A program made the position numbers and the translations under genes. A stretch of 64,000 bases of DNA from Allomuricauda sp. F6463D (lineage in GTDB: Bacteria; Bacteroidota; Bacteroidia; Flavobacteriales; Flavobacteriaceae): NCBI RefSeq assembly GCF_023015965.1, contig NZ_JALKAN010000002.1, positions 558,001-622,000 on the forward strand. The letters are read 5' to 3'. A model generated the notes under the pieces. That model ran no database searches and was not told the origin of the DNA. It saw only the letters and a list, made by a program, of their open reading frames with translations. How positions within the stretch are numbered: the first letter of the stretch is position 1; every line of letters starts with the position of its first letter. Shown here piece by piece: positions 26,181-34,453 of the stretch.

Positions 26181-27782
26181 TTACGAAGAACAATCACACA
26201 ATTTAAGTATTGTGCCAGGTTTTAGATTATTCCCGCTAATACCGTTCCATTCTCGCAAATTTTCTATGGTAATGCCAGGGTATTTCTTAGAAATTGTCCA
26301 AAGAGAGTCCCCAGATCTTACCTTATGCATTTTAGATCCATTTACTGAAGTTACAGCAGATTTTGTACTACTGGGCTTTGATGTGTTTTTAGCAATATAT
26401 GGTTTTCTTGGGTAAATTGTCAATCGTTGTCCTACACGTAAATTGTTGCTTCTTAAACCGTTCCATCTTTTTATTTGACTTACCCCTACGCCATATCGTT
26501 CAGCTATCTTTCCTAAATAATCTCCACTTTTTACCCTATACCTGATCTGATTTTGAGCGGTAACCATGTTCGGCAATGGTTTTTCTATAGAGTCCAACTC
26601 TTTTTTTACATAAGCGTAAATTTCTTTTTCATTGGAAACAAACTTTCCAATTTTTGATACTGGTAAACGCAAAACATAATTCTTTCCTTCTACTTTTGGA
26701 ATAATATTCAGTTTGTAGGCTGGATTTAACATCTCCAGTTCTTCCGTACCTATGTCGACCAGTTTGGATATCTGATCAAAAGTTATCAGGTTTTTAACGT
26801 GGACCGTATCCGTTTCAAAATAAGGACGCTCTGCTTTTTTATATTGTAATCCATGCTCTTCGGCATACTCGAAAATATACATCGTTGCTAAAAAAGCGGG
26901 CAGATATCCGGCTGTTTCTCTAGGAAGAAAAGACCTAATGTTCCAATAGTTTTTATACCCCCCAGAACGCCGAATGGCTTTGTTTACATTTCCTGGGCCA
27001 GAGTTATAGGCTGCCAAAGCCAAATCCCAATCACCAAAAATAGTATAAAGTCTGGAAAGGTATTTACTGGCAGCTTTTGTTGCCATAATGGGGTCGTGCC
27101 TTTCGTCTACATAACTACTTACATCCAAACCGTACATTTTGCCGGTACTGTACATAAATTGCCACAATCCCTTGGCCCCCACCCTGGACCTTGCCTTAGG
27201 GTTAAGCGCAGATTCAACAATGGCTAAATATTTTATTTCCAAAGGAATGTTTTGGTTGTCCAACTCCTGTTCAAATAATGGAAAATAAAACTGGCTTGCA
27301 GTCATCATGCGCTGCATCAAATCTTTTCTCCTTGTCAAAAAAGACTTAATTACACTTTCCAGCGACGAGTTATACGTAATGTTGAACGGAGTTTTCTCGT
27401 TCATCCGGGCCAAACGCGCCTTTAATGTATCTGTTGGCAGGTCTACCACATAAATGGAATCTTGACCTGGTTCTTTTTGAATCTCCAACAACATATCACT
27501 AAACAAATCTGCATTGTTGTGTAACTCGTTCAGCCAAAGACTATCGTATTTCCATGCCTCTTCTAGGTCGCGCAATCGAAACTTTCCATCCTCATGTGTT
27601 TCCAAGGCCATAAGTTGGCCATCGATTTTAATATTGGACACTGCAATGGCTGTCTCTTTTTCTTTGCTAAGCAAGGTGGAATCTTTATCCGTATTCTGTG
27701 TTGCTTCCATTTGCTGAGCACCAATATAGGGAGCTGCGGAAAGCATGATAGAAAAAACAGCTATTTTGAATTTTTGATTCAT
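26181..27782 (-). CDS. MltD-like lytic murein transglycosylase with two LysM domains
   Basis: 533-aa periplasmic or outer-membrane peptidoglycan-cleaving enzyme. Signal peptide MNQKFKIAVFSIMLSAAPYI starts at the ATG at 27782; the longer frame from a TTG at 27809 is rejected. The GH23 SLT domain begins around residue 175, with catalytic Glu190 in IVESALNPKARSRVGAKGLW and the LAAYNSGPGNV motif. Two LysM peptidoglycan-binding repeats follow near the C-terminus (YRVKSGDYLGKIAERYGV and HKVRSGDSLWTISKKYPG). Neighbours are pgk upstream and DUF4837 downstream. This is the common MltD architecture. Confidence 0.93.
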   Translation of the reverse strand: MNQKFKIAVFSIMLSAAPYIGAQQMEATQNTDKDSTLLSKEKETAIAVSNIKIDGQLMALETHEDGKFRLRDLEEAWKYDSLWLNELHNNADLFSDMLLEIQKEPGQDSIYVVDLPTDTLKARLARMNEKTPFNITYNSSLESVIKSFLTRRKDLMQRMMTASQFYFPLFEQELDNQNIPLEIKYLAIVESALNPKARSRVGAKGLWQFMYSTGKMYGLDVSSYVDERHDPIMATKAASKYLSRLYTIFGDWDLALAAYNSGPGNVNKAIRRSGGYKNYWNIRSFLPRETAGYLPAFLATMYIFEYAEEHGLQYKKAERPYFETDTVHVKNLITFDQISKLVDIGTEELEMLNPAYKLNIIPKVEGKNYVLRLPVSKIGKFVSNEKEIYAYVKKELDSIEKPLPNMVTAQNQIRYRVKSGDYLGKIAERYGVGVSQIKRWNGLRSNNLRVGQRLTIYPRKPYIAKNTSKPSSTKSAVTSVNGSKMHKVRSGDSLWTISKKYPGITIENLREWNGISGNNLKPGTILKLCDCSS

Positions 27783-27900
27783 TTGGAAAAGATTTGATTT
27801 ATGGGGCAAACTAAAATGGTGTTTTTTTCTGAAATAGTAAAGCCAAGAGACAAAATTCTCTGTCTTTTAACGTTTTCCCCAATAACTCACAACGTGTTAC

Positions 27901-29091
27901 TTAGCCCAATATTGCAGCAATGCCCGGTAAGGTTTTACCTTCCAAGCTTTCTAACATGGCCCCTCCTCCCGTAGATACATAACTTACTTTATCTTCGAAA
28001 CCGAATTGCTTCACTGCAGAAACGGAGTCTCCGCCACCAACAAGGGAGAATGCGCCGCTTTGCGTGGCTTCAACAATATAATTGCCCATAGCAATGGTTC
28101 CTTTGGCAAAGTTTTCCATTTCAAAAACGCCTACTGGGCCGTTCCACAAAATGGTCTTGGACGCCAAAATCACCTGTTTGAAGATTTCCAAGGTTTTGGG
28201 ACCAGCATCCAAACCTTGCCATCCTTCAGGAATTTTATCTACGTCAACAATTTGTGTATTGGCTCCATTGTCAAAATCATCGGCTGCCAAAACATCTACA
28301 GGCAAATAAACATTTACATTTTTTGCCTCCGCTTGCTTTAGGATGTCCAAAGCCAATTCCATTTTATCGTCTTCACAGATAGAATCTCCAACATTACCTC
28401 CTTTTGCTTTTACAAAAGTATAGGTCATACCCCCACCAATAATAAGGTTGTCTACTTTATCCAATATATTTTCAATAATGGTGATCTTGGAAGACACCTT
28501 GGCACCACCTAAAATGGCGGTAACGGGTTTTTCTCCTGTTTTCATCACTTTGTCTATGGCTTTAATCTCTTTTGCCAAGAGATATCCAAAGCATTTGTTT
28601 TCTGGAAAAAACTTGGCCACAATAGTTGTTGAGGCATGTGCTCGGTGGGCCGTGCCAAATGCATCGTTCACGTAAATATCACCGTGCTTGGACAATTGTT
28701 CGGCAAACGATTCATCACCCGACTCTTCTTCGGCATGAAAACGAAGGTTTTCCAACAAAAGTACTTCCCCGCTTTGTAGGTTCGATGCGGCTTCATCAGC
28801 CTTAGCGCCAACACAATCTTCAGCAAACTTTACTTGCACCCCGATAATATCGGATACAGATTGGGCTATGTGTGAAAGCGACATGTCCGGATTAGCTTTA
28901 CCTTTTGGTCTGCCCAAATGGCTCATTAAAATAGCTGCTCCCCCATCTTCCAAAACTTTAAGAATTGTGGGTTTTGCGGCATCGATCCGGCTAGTATCGG
29001 TTATATTGAAATCAGTGTCCAATGGCACATTGAAATCAACCCTTATCAATGCTTTTTTGTCTTCAAAATTAAAATCGTCTATCGTCTTCAT
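27901..29091 (-). CDS. pgk: Phosphoglycerate kinase
   Basis: 396-aa glycolytic enzyme transferring phosphate between 1,3-bisphosphoglycerate and ADP. Signatures: RVDFNVPLD near the N-terminus, [33 protein letters not shown], and the C-terminal nucleotide site GGGDSVSAV with STGGGAMLE. Full length with an ATG start. A consensus -7 element lies 25 nt upstream. Divergent from holB across 182 bp. Confidence 0.98.
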   Translation of the reverse strand: MKTIDDFNFEDKKALIRVDFNVPLDTDFNITDTSRIDAAKPTILKVLEDGGAAILMSHLGRPKGKANPDMSLSHIAQSVSDIIGVQVKFAEDCVGAKADEAASNLQSGEVLLLENLRFHAEEESGDESFAEQLSKHGDIYVNDAFGTAHRAHASTTIVAKFFPENKCFGYLLAKEIKAIDKVMKTGEKPVTAILGGAKVSSKITIIENILDKVDNLIIGGGMTYTFVKAKGGNVGDSICEDDKMELALDILKQAEAKNVNVYLPVDVLAADDFDNGANTQIVDVDKIPEGWQGLDAGPKTLEIFKQVILASKTILWNGPVGVFEMENFAKGTIAMGNYIVEATQSGAFSLVGGGDSVSAVKQFGFEDKVSYVSTGGGAMLESLEGKTLPGIAAILG

Positions 29092-29116
29092 GTAGTGTGC
29101 TCTTTTTAGAGAATCT

Positions 29117-29124
29117 CAAAAATA
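29117..29124 (-). promoter_or_regulatory. Candidate -7 promoter element for pgk
   Basis: TATTTTTG on the minus strand (consensus TAnnTTTG), 25 nt before the pgk ATG. This implies a leader of roughly 20 nt. No matching -33 TTG at standard spacing was seen. Confidence 0.45.
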
Positions 29125-29261
29125 AAGATTTCTTGCTTTCTCCTTGATTTGAGAAGCTTATTATTTCAAAGATTCACAGTTTTTAACCTTTTTGATTTCA
29201 TAAGTTATCAAAGCAAGCGTCCGCACTTGGCACGCAACCGCAATTTCAGCACTTAAAAATG

Positions 29262-29269
29262 TATCTTTG
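29262..29269 (+). promoter_or_regulatory. Candidate -7 promoter element for holB
   Basis: TATCTTTG on the plus strand, an exact TAnnTTTG match, ends 4 nt before the ATG at 29274. Transcription would begin at or next to that ATG, suggesting leaderless mRNA and arguing against the upstream in-frame ATG at 29259. Confidence 0.5.
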
Positions 29270-29273
29270 GGTT

Positions 29274-30425
29274 ATGCTTTTTAAAAATGTTCTAGGTCTC
29301 GAACACATCAAAAACCATTTGGTGACCACAGCTGAAAACGGTCGGGTGGCCCATGCTCAATTATTTGTGGGACCTGAAGGTTCCGGAGTGCTGCCCATGG
29401 CTATTGCTTATGCCCAATACTTACTCTGTGGCAACACAAATGGTGAAAATACTGGGGAAAACACAGCTTGTAATTCTAAGTGCAATTCGTTGATGCACCC
29501 AGACCTTCATTTTGCATTTCCCGTTTCTAATTCTGAGAAGATAAAATCGCATGCGGTAAGCGATCATTATATGGAAGAATGGCGACAGTTTGTACAAGAA
29601 CAACCTTATGGAAACCTCTTTGACTGGTATCGGCATATCGGCATTGAAAAAAAACAGGGACAAATCGGGGTGGACGAAGCACAGGACATGGTTAAGAAAT
29701 TATCGTTGAAATCCTATGAGGGCGGATACAAAATCCTCATTGTTTGGATGGCCGAAAAAATGAATGTTTCTGCCGCCAACAAGCTTTTAAAGCTCATAGA
29801 GGAGCCTCCCAACAAAACAATCTTGCTTCTTCTGGCAGAAGATGAAGAACAGATTATAAATACTATACGTTCCCGTTGCCAAATTTTGAACTTCCCCCCT
29901 CTTGCGGAACAAGTCATTACCGATGAACTTTTGGTTCGGGGCGTTGCCCAAACCGAGGCGCTTACCATTGCACTTGAAGCAAATGGTAATTTTAACAAGG
30001 CCCTTGATTTACTGAACAAAGATTCTGAAGATTTGGTTTTTGAACGTTGGTTTGTGCAATGGGTTAGAAGTGCTTTTAAGGCCAAGGGCAATAAGAGCGC
30101 CATTCAAGAATTGATATTGTGGAGCGAAGAAGTCGCCAAAACAGGTCGAGAAGTACAGAAAAAATTCTTGAGCTACTGTCTCACGATGATGCGGCAAGCA
30201 CTGTTGCTCAATTACAAGACAAATGAACTTGTATATGCCAAGGTACATATGGAGGGTTTTAACCTAAACAAGTTTGCCCCGTATATACACGAAAACAATA
30301 TTTTAGAGATTGTGGAGGAATTGGAACAAGCCATTTACCATGTGGAACGTAATGGAAATTCCAAACTGATCTTCACAGATTTATCCATCAAACTTACAAG
30401 GCTTTTACACGCAAAGGCTGCCTAA
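29274..30425 (+). CDS. holB: DNA polymerase III subunit delta' (HolB-like)
   Basis: 383-aa clamp-loader subunit. MLFKNVLGLEHIKNHLVTTA is the normal family start, so the ATG at 29274 is preferred over one five codons earlier. The P-loop is degenerate (GPEGSGVLP lacks the GK[ST] lysine), as expected for delta', which does not hydrolyse ATP. A cysteine cluster CNSKCNSLMHPD follows, then GVDEAQDMVKKLSLKS, the sensor-region NKLLKLIEEPP and TIRSRCQ. It acts with DnaX and HolA to load the beta clamp. The doxX-like gene begins 12 bp after its stop. Confidence 0.93.
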   Translation: MLFKNVLGLEHIKNHLVTTAENGRVAHAQLFVGPEGSGVLPMAIAYAQYLLCGNTNGENTGENTACNSKCNSLMHPDLHFAFPVSNSEKIKSHAVSDHYMEEWRQFVQEQPYGNLFDWYRHIGIEKKQGQIGVDEAQDMVKKLSLKSYEGGYKILIVWMAEKMNVSAANKLLKLIEEPPNKTILLLLAEDEEQIINTIRSRCQILNFPPLAEQVITDELLVRGVAQTEALTIALEANGNFNKALDLLNKDSEDLVFERWFVQWVRSAFKAKGNKSAIQELILWSEEVAKTGREVQKKFLSYCLTMMRQALLLNYKTNELVYAKVHMEGFNLNKFAPYIHENNILEIVEELEQAIYHVERNGNSKLIFTDLSIKLTRLLHAKAA

Positions 30426-30437
30426 ATAAAATAATTT

Positions 30438-30833
30438 ATGACGACTATCTTCGCAAATACTACGGAGCTTTTATTGTTAGGTTTTTTGACCATCACTTTT
30501 TTACAAAGTGGAATAGATAAAGTGTTGAACTGGAAGGGGAACCTTAGTTGGTTAACGGGGCATTTTGCCAAGTCCCTTTTTAAAGGGACAGTTCCAGTAC
30601 TTCTTGGAACTATTATGGTTCTTGAAATGCTTTCAGGAATACTTTGCGGCATAGGAGTGTTTCAATATGTTGTTGATGGAGATAGCATACTTGGTTTTTA
30701 TGGGGCCGTTCTGTCCGCAATTACTTTATTGATGTTATTGTTGGGGCAGCGTGTGGCTATGGATTATGAAGGTGCAAAAACCATTGTGATCTATTTAATC
30801 CCTACCATTTTTTTGGTGTATCTCATGCAATAA
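30438..30833 (+). CDS. DoxX-like family membrane protein
   Basis: 131-aa protein with four hydrophobic helices and the short motif FLQSGIDKVLNW after helix 1, as in the DoxX family (small quinone/redox-linked or uncharacterised membrane proteins). Located 12 bp downstream of holB and probably cotranscribed with it. No catalytic residues can be assigned; function unknown. Confidence 0.8.
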   Translation: MTTIFANTTELLLLGFLTITFLQSGIDKVLNWKGNLSWLTGHFAKSLFKGTVPVLLGTIMVLEMLSGILCGIGVFQYVVDGDSILGFYGAVLSAITLLMLLLGQRVAMDYEGAKTIVIYLIPTIFLVYLMQ

Positions 30834-30987
30834 AGCCACACCTTCTGCCTCAACTAAAACCATTACAAATTATTTGAATGCTGAGCATCGGAAACTAATG
30901 CGGGCTTTGTAAAAGCATTCAGAAATTTCAGAATAGTTCTTATGACCCTTATTTTAATTTTAATGTAGTCTGCTTAATCATGAACCT

Positions 30988-31710
30988 ATGACTTTCGAAG
31001 AAACTGTAACCCACCGGCGCTCCGTAAGAAATTTCAAGGACGAAGCTATTGATGAAGCTATTGTGAGACAATGTCTGGAAATGGCCACGTTGGCACCCAA
31101 CAGCTCCAATATGCAGCTTTGGGAATTTTACCATATCACGAATTCAGAGACACTTCAAAAGCTTTCGGTGGCATGCTTGGGCCAACAAGCGGCTACAACG
31201 GCCCAACAATTGGTGGTATTTGTCACAAGACAGGACCTTCACCGGAAAAGGGAACGAACCATGTTGAAACTTGAAACCATAAACATCCAAAAGAACAGCC
31301 CGAAGGAGAAACAAGAAGCTCGTTTAAAACGGTGGCAAGTTTATTATGGAAAAGTAATGCCATTTTTATATACTCGTTTTTTTGGGGTGTTCGGGTTAAT
31401 TCGAAAAATTATGGTAAATATAGTCGGGTTGTTCCGACCTATTGTTTATCAAGTCTCCGAAGGGGATATGAAGGTGGTTGTACACAAAACCTGTGCGCTG
31501 GCTGCCCAAACTTTTATGTTGGCCATGTCGTCTAAAGGATATGACACCTGTCCTATGGAGGGGTTCGATAGCAAGCGGGTAAAGCGTATTTTAAATTTGC
31601 CGTATGGGGCACAAATCAATATGATTGTTTCGTGTGGCATACGTGCAGAGGGAGGAGTTTGGGGCGATCGAATGCGCATTCCTTTTGATGAAGCGTACAA
31701 ACGCGTTTAG
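30988..31710 (+). CDS. Nitroreductase family flavoprotein
   Basis: 240-aa FMN-dependent NAD(P)H oxidoreductase fold. FMN-binding RRSVRNFKDE lies at the N-terminus, APNSSNMQLWEFYHI follows, and YDTCPMEGFDSKRVK near the C-terminus is the conserved family segment. The mid-region (residues about 95-150) is longer and more hydrophobic than in compact nitroreductases. Substrate unknown. It stands 154 bp from the doxX-like gene and likely has its own promoter, though no exact TAnnTTTG was seen. Confidence 0.9.
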   Translation: MTFEETVTHRRSVRNFKDEAIDEAIVRQCLEMATLAPNSSNMQLWEFYHITNSETLQKLSVACLGQQAATTAQQLVVFVTRQDLHRKRERTMLKLETINIQKNSPKEKQEARLKRWQVYYGKVMPFLYTRFFGVFGLIRKIMVNIVGLFRPIVYQVSEGDMKVVVHKTCALAAQTFMLAMSSKGYDTCPMEGFDSKRVKRILNLPYGAQINMIVSCGIRAEGGVWGDRMRIPFDEAYKRV

Positions 31711-31736
31711 AGGGAGAGGCATACACTAGTATTGTT

Positions 31737-31754
31737 ATTAAGAGACCTCTTAAT
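31737..31754 (+). terminator. Possible weak terminator hairpin after the nitroreductase gene
   Basis: ATTAAGA, loop GACC, TCTTAAT, then CAAGTTTTATTTT. The stem is AT-rich and the T-run interrupted, so termination would be inefficient. Confidence 0.4.
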
Positions 31755-31810
31755 CAAGTTTTATTTTAATTAGTTGGGCATACCTTTTTAAAATCCAAGC
31801 TCATTTTGAC

Positions 31811-32386
31811 ATGAACAAACCAGAAAACAATCCATCCATTCAAGATTTGAACAATATTTCCATTGCTCAATCCGATTTGCGCAAAGGCTACGGAGATGGT
31901 GCTTTTGGCGTTTTATCATCAGGGTTTGTATGGCTGGTTTCTTCTTTGGTAGCCTTACTGGTTTCGGACCAAACTGCGGTTTGGACACTTTTTTTCGGTG
32001 GAATGCTCATTCATCCCTTAGGCCTGTTGTTGGCTAAACTAACAGGAGTTCCCGGCAAGCATTCCAATCATAATTCTTTAGGGAAACTAGTTATGGAAGG
32101 CACTATTTTTATGTTAATGTGTATTCCTTTGGCCTTGTTGCTCTCTTTACAGGAGCATGCGTGGTTTTTCCAAGGCATGCTATTGATCATTGGCGGAAGG
32201 TATCTAACCTTTACCACACTTTATGGCATTAAAACGTATTGGGGGTTGGGCGGAATTTTGGGTGCCGCGGCCTTTGCTTTGTTCTTCTTTAACGCTTCTC
32301 CGGGAATTTCAGCACTTACAGGTGCAATTGTAGAATTGGGATTTAGTATTGTTCTATTCGCATCATTTAAAAAACCAAAAACATAA
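31811..32386 (+). CDS. Uncharacterised multi-pass membrane protein (possibly DUF7010)
   Basis: 191-aa protein with about six hydrophobic helices after a polar 30-residue N-terminus. Segments such as GFVWLVSSLVALLVSDQTAV, FFGGMLIHPLGLLLAKLTG and IIGGRYLTFTTLYGIKTYW resemble, from memory, the DUF7010 family; that assignment is tentative. No catalytic motif. It converges on the OmpH-like gene. Confidence 0.7.
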   Translation: MNKPENNPSIQDLNNISIAQSDLRKGYGDGAFGVLSSGFVWLVSSLVALLVSDQTAVWTLFFGGMLIHPLGLLLAKLTGVPGKHSNHNSLGKLVMEGTIFMLMCIPLALLLSLQEHAWFFQGMLLIIGGRYLTFTTLYGIKTYWGLGGILGAAAFALFFFNASPGISALTGAIVELGFSIVLFASFKKPKT

Positions 32387-32408
32387 AAAACCCGCTTTTA
32401 AGAGCGGG
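32385..32408 (-). terminator. Intrinsic terminator of the OmpH-like gene
   Basis: On the minus strand, CCCGCT pairs with AGCGGG (32391-32396 and 32403-32408) around a 6-nt loop and is followed directly by six T residues. It lies 25 bp past the OmpH-like stop. On the plus strand there is no T-run, so it serves mainly the minus-strand gene. Confidence 0.8.
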
Positions 32409-32432
32409 CTAACTTTAGGTTGTTATACAGTC

Positions 32433-32939
32433 CTATTTCTCGTATTTATCATTTAAGATTGTTAGGATCACATCGGTAAGGTCGTGTGCTTCTTCACCAT
32501 AAAGCACGGAACCTCCGTCACCACCACCTAGAATATACGTATAGCCATTGGCTTTTCCATATTCCTTAATTTCCTTTTTAACCTTCTTTACCAAGGTATC
32601 CATTTCGGTCTGACTGGTGAGTTGTAATTGTTGCTCTTCCTGTTGCAATTGTTGTCCCACAAACTGTCCGCGTTGTTGTAATTGGGCATATTCTTCCTGT
32701 GCACTGTTCTGGCTCATTTTCTGAGCTTTTGATTGGAATTCTTGTAATTCCAATTGGAAGGCTTGCGAAATACTATCCCTTTTTTTGGTCATTGCATCAG
32801 CTTTAATTTTGAATCTAGACTCAACATCAATTTTTTCTTGATACTCGTCCATGACCCTTACACTGTCCACAAATGCAATTTTGTTTTGCTGACATGCCAT
32901 GGCTGTGATGGCAATCGCAAGAACTACTAATTTTTTCAT
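32433..32939 (-). CDS. OmpH/Skp-like periplasmic chaperone
   Basis: 168-aa protein of the OmpH (Skp) family, which holds unfolded outer-membrane proteins in the periplasm. A short export signal (MKKLVVLAIAITAMAC) ends at Cys16, so it may be a lipoprotein, although the lipobox (TAMAC) is weak. The middle is a glutamine-rich coiled coil (QLQQEEQQLQLTSQTEMD) and the C-terminus has the family YGKANGYTYILGGGD segment. A consensus -7 box lies 21 nt upstream of the ATG and a terminator follows, so it appears monocistronic. Confidence 0.87.
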   Translation of the reverse strand: MKKLVVLAIAITAMACQQNKIAFVDSVRVMDEYQEKIDVESRFKIKADAMTKKRDSISQAFQLELQEFQSKAQKMSQNSAQEEYAQLQQRGQFVGQQLQQEEQQLQLTSQTEMDTLVKKVKKEIKEYGKANGYTYILGGGDGGSVLYGEEAHDLTDVILTILNDKYEK

Positions 32940-32960
32940 CTTTTATTTTTTATCGATGAG

Positions 32961-32968
32961 CAAAAATA
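32961..32968 (-). promoter_or_regulatory. Candidate -7 promoter element for the OmpH-like gene
   Basis: TATTTTTG on the minus strand, exact TAnnTTTG, 21 nt before the ATG at 32939. Confidence 0.45.
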
Positions 32969-33131
32969 GAAAAGGTTTTGGAATGCCCATCATTAAGTTT
33001 TTGTGTTTCATTTATTAGCCTGATATATTTCATAAAGAAAACTTATGGTCTTTGAACCTGTTCATTTGGCCTGACTATTAAAAACGGCCTGTAGAAACAC
33101 GGCCATTTACGCACTTCTCTTTTACGGAGCC

Positions 33132-33165
33132 CTATCGCACATAAGAACGGTATTTGTGCCGATAG
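33132..33165. repeat. Imperfect inverted repeat after the methyltransferase gene
   Basis: CTATCGCACA (33132-33141) pairs with TGTGCCGATAG (33155-33165), a 10-bp stem with one bulged base and a 13-nt loop. It begins 17 bp past the methyltransferase stop on the minus strand. No T-run follows, so it is a structured 3' end or processing/stability hairpin rather than a textbook terminator. Confidence 0.45.
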
Positions 33166-33181
33166 AACGCATTAAAACGCT

Positions 33182-34012
33182 TTATTTCTTCTTTTTTAGG
33201 ATATAAATCAATGAAGAGTGTTCTTTTGTAACTATAGCGCTACAATTAGACCATAGCCCGACAAAAAAAGCACGAATCATATGCAAACTGTTCCCTTTAT
33301 ACTTTTCAGAGAGCATGGAAACATAAAAGGCATCGAACCACATAGGTTTAATTTTAATGATTTCCATGTTGTGCCGGGAAAAAAGTTCTGAAATTGATTT
33401 TTTAGAAAAATGCCATAAATGTCTAGGCACATCATAAGCCGCCCAATGGCTTTTATAATATTTAGCATCAAAAGATTTAAAATTTGGGACGGCAATTACC
33501 AAGACCCCTTCTTTTTCCAATAGGGAAACCAAGGAGCTTATATCGTGTTCTAAATTGGGTAAATGTTCCAAAACATGCCAAAGGGTAATGGCTTTAAACT
33601 TTTGCCCTGACAAAGTTTCTAGATCTGGCTCAAGTTCCATTCCTTTTTTAGCGGCCAACCTTCTAGCGTTCACATTGGGTTCGATACCAACGGTTTTAAA
33701 TCCTGAATTTTGCGCTGTAATTAAAAAATCGCCGGTTCCCGCACCAAAATCAAGCAGTGTTCTGCCATTATCTATTTGATTTTCAACTAATTGGGTCTTA
33801 GTATTAAGATTTCTCCGCTTTACGAGTTGGTATAATCTATCCGTAAAAGATTTTTTTGAGTCAGTGTGGGAAATATAATCCTCACTTTCATAATACACTG
33901 CTATATTTTTTGGTTGAGGTCGAGTTACCAGCATATCCAGGTCCTCATCCCAATGCAATTCAAATTGTTCTCCAGAAACGGAAAAGTCCTTAGTTTTTAA
34001 AAACAACTTCAT
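33182..34012 (-). CDS. Class I SAM-dependent methyltransferase
   Basis: 276-aa Rossmann-fold methyltransferase. Motif I is TLLDFGAGTGDFL, the acidic motif II follows at VGIEPNVNARR, and ITLWHVLEHLPN is the usual post-motif segment of Methyltransf_23-type enzymes. The N-terminal 80 residues (QFELHWDEDLDMLVTRPQP and YYESEDYISH) are an extra region common in bacteroidetal homologues that act on small molecules or glycans. The substrate is unknown. It lies 441 bp downstream of mnmG, past one parS site. Confidence 0.88.
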   Translation of the reverse strand: MKLFLKTKDFSVSGEQFELHWDEDLDMLVTRPQPKNIAVYYESEDYISHTDSKKSFTDRLYQLVKRRNLNTKTQLVENQIDNGRTLLDFGAGTGDFLITAQNSGFKTVGIEPNVNARRLAAKKGMELEPDLETLSGQKFKAITLWHVLEHLPNLEHDISSLVSLLEKEGVLVIAVPNFKSFDAKYYKSHWAAYDVPRHLWHFSKKSISELFSRHNMEIIKIKPMWFDAFYVSMLSEKYKGNSLHMIRAFFVGLWSNCSAIVTKEHSSLIYILKKKK

Positions 34013-34427
34013 TGTAAATATCTATAACCAAATGTTTATTACTTCAAATCCCGAAGATATGATAAAACTATATCTCTTGTAATGGTACAATCCTATAAAC
34101 ATCCTTTTCGATTGTATTAAAATCCTTTCTACTATAACATCAACTTCTAATTTAAGTTTCGTAGGGAACACAGAAACTAAATTAATTCCGACCTTTTATT
34201 TAAGAGAATCTCAAATTAAAAAAAGTGGTTTTCTCGGAATGTCGTTGTTTCTCTTTTTGCCAGAGTTGGTTGATGGTCGTTTTAAACACCAACGCATTTA
34301 AATTGAAATACAGACTTAAAAAACATTTTAAAGGAGGATAAAATAGTTCGTTTTTACTGTCATAATATCCTGTTTAGGTCTAAGGAATAATCAAAATTAG
34401 ACGCTTACCGATTCTGTGTTAAAGTTA
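34013..34427. other. Non-coding gap between mnmG and the methyltransferase gene
   Basis: No ORF with coding character, tRNA or clear promoter core was found. The parS-type palindrome sits at its mnmG-proximal end and is listed separately. An AAAGGAGGATAAAA stretch near 34330 looks like a ribosome site but no ORF of any length follows it. Confidence 0.55.
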
Positions 34428-34443
34428 TGTTCCACGTGGAACA
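34428..34443. promoter_or_regulatory. parS: parS-type centromere site (ParB binding), copy 1
   Basis: Perfect 16-bp palindrome TGTTCCACGTGGAACA. It agrees with the conserved bacterial parS consensus (tGTTtCACGTGaAACa) with C/G at the variable inner position, as found in several phyla. Located 10 bp past the mnmG stop. ParB binding here is established knowledge for this motif, not shown by the window itself; parA/parB are not in the window. Confidence 0.85.
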
Positions 34444-34453
34444 ATGATATTGG

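Noticed and set aside
29259-29273. Upstream ATG of holB adding five residues
   Set aside because: Overlaps the TATCTTTG promoter core and disagrees with the normal family start.
29714-30103. 129-aa minus-strand ORF
   Set aside because: Antisense to holB, serine-rich shadow frame without homology that I recognise.
33062-33112. GGCC-containing near-repeat after the methyltransferase gene
   Set aside because: Only a 4-bp self-complementary core, too short to be meaningful.
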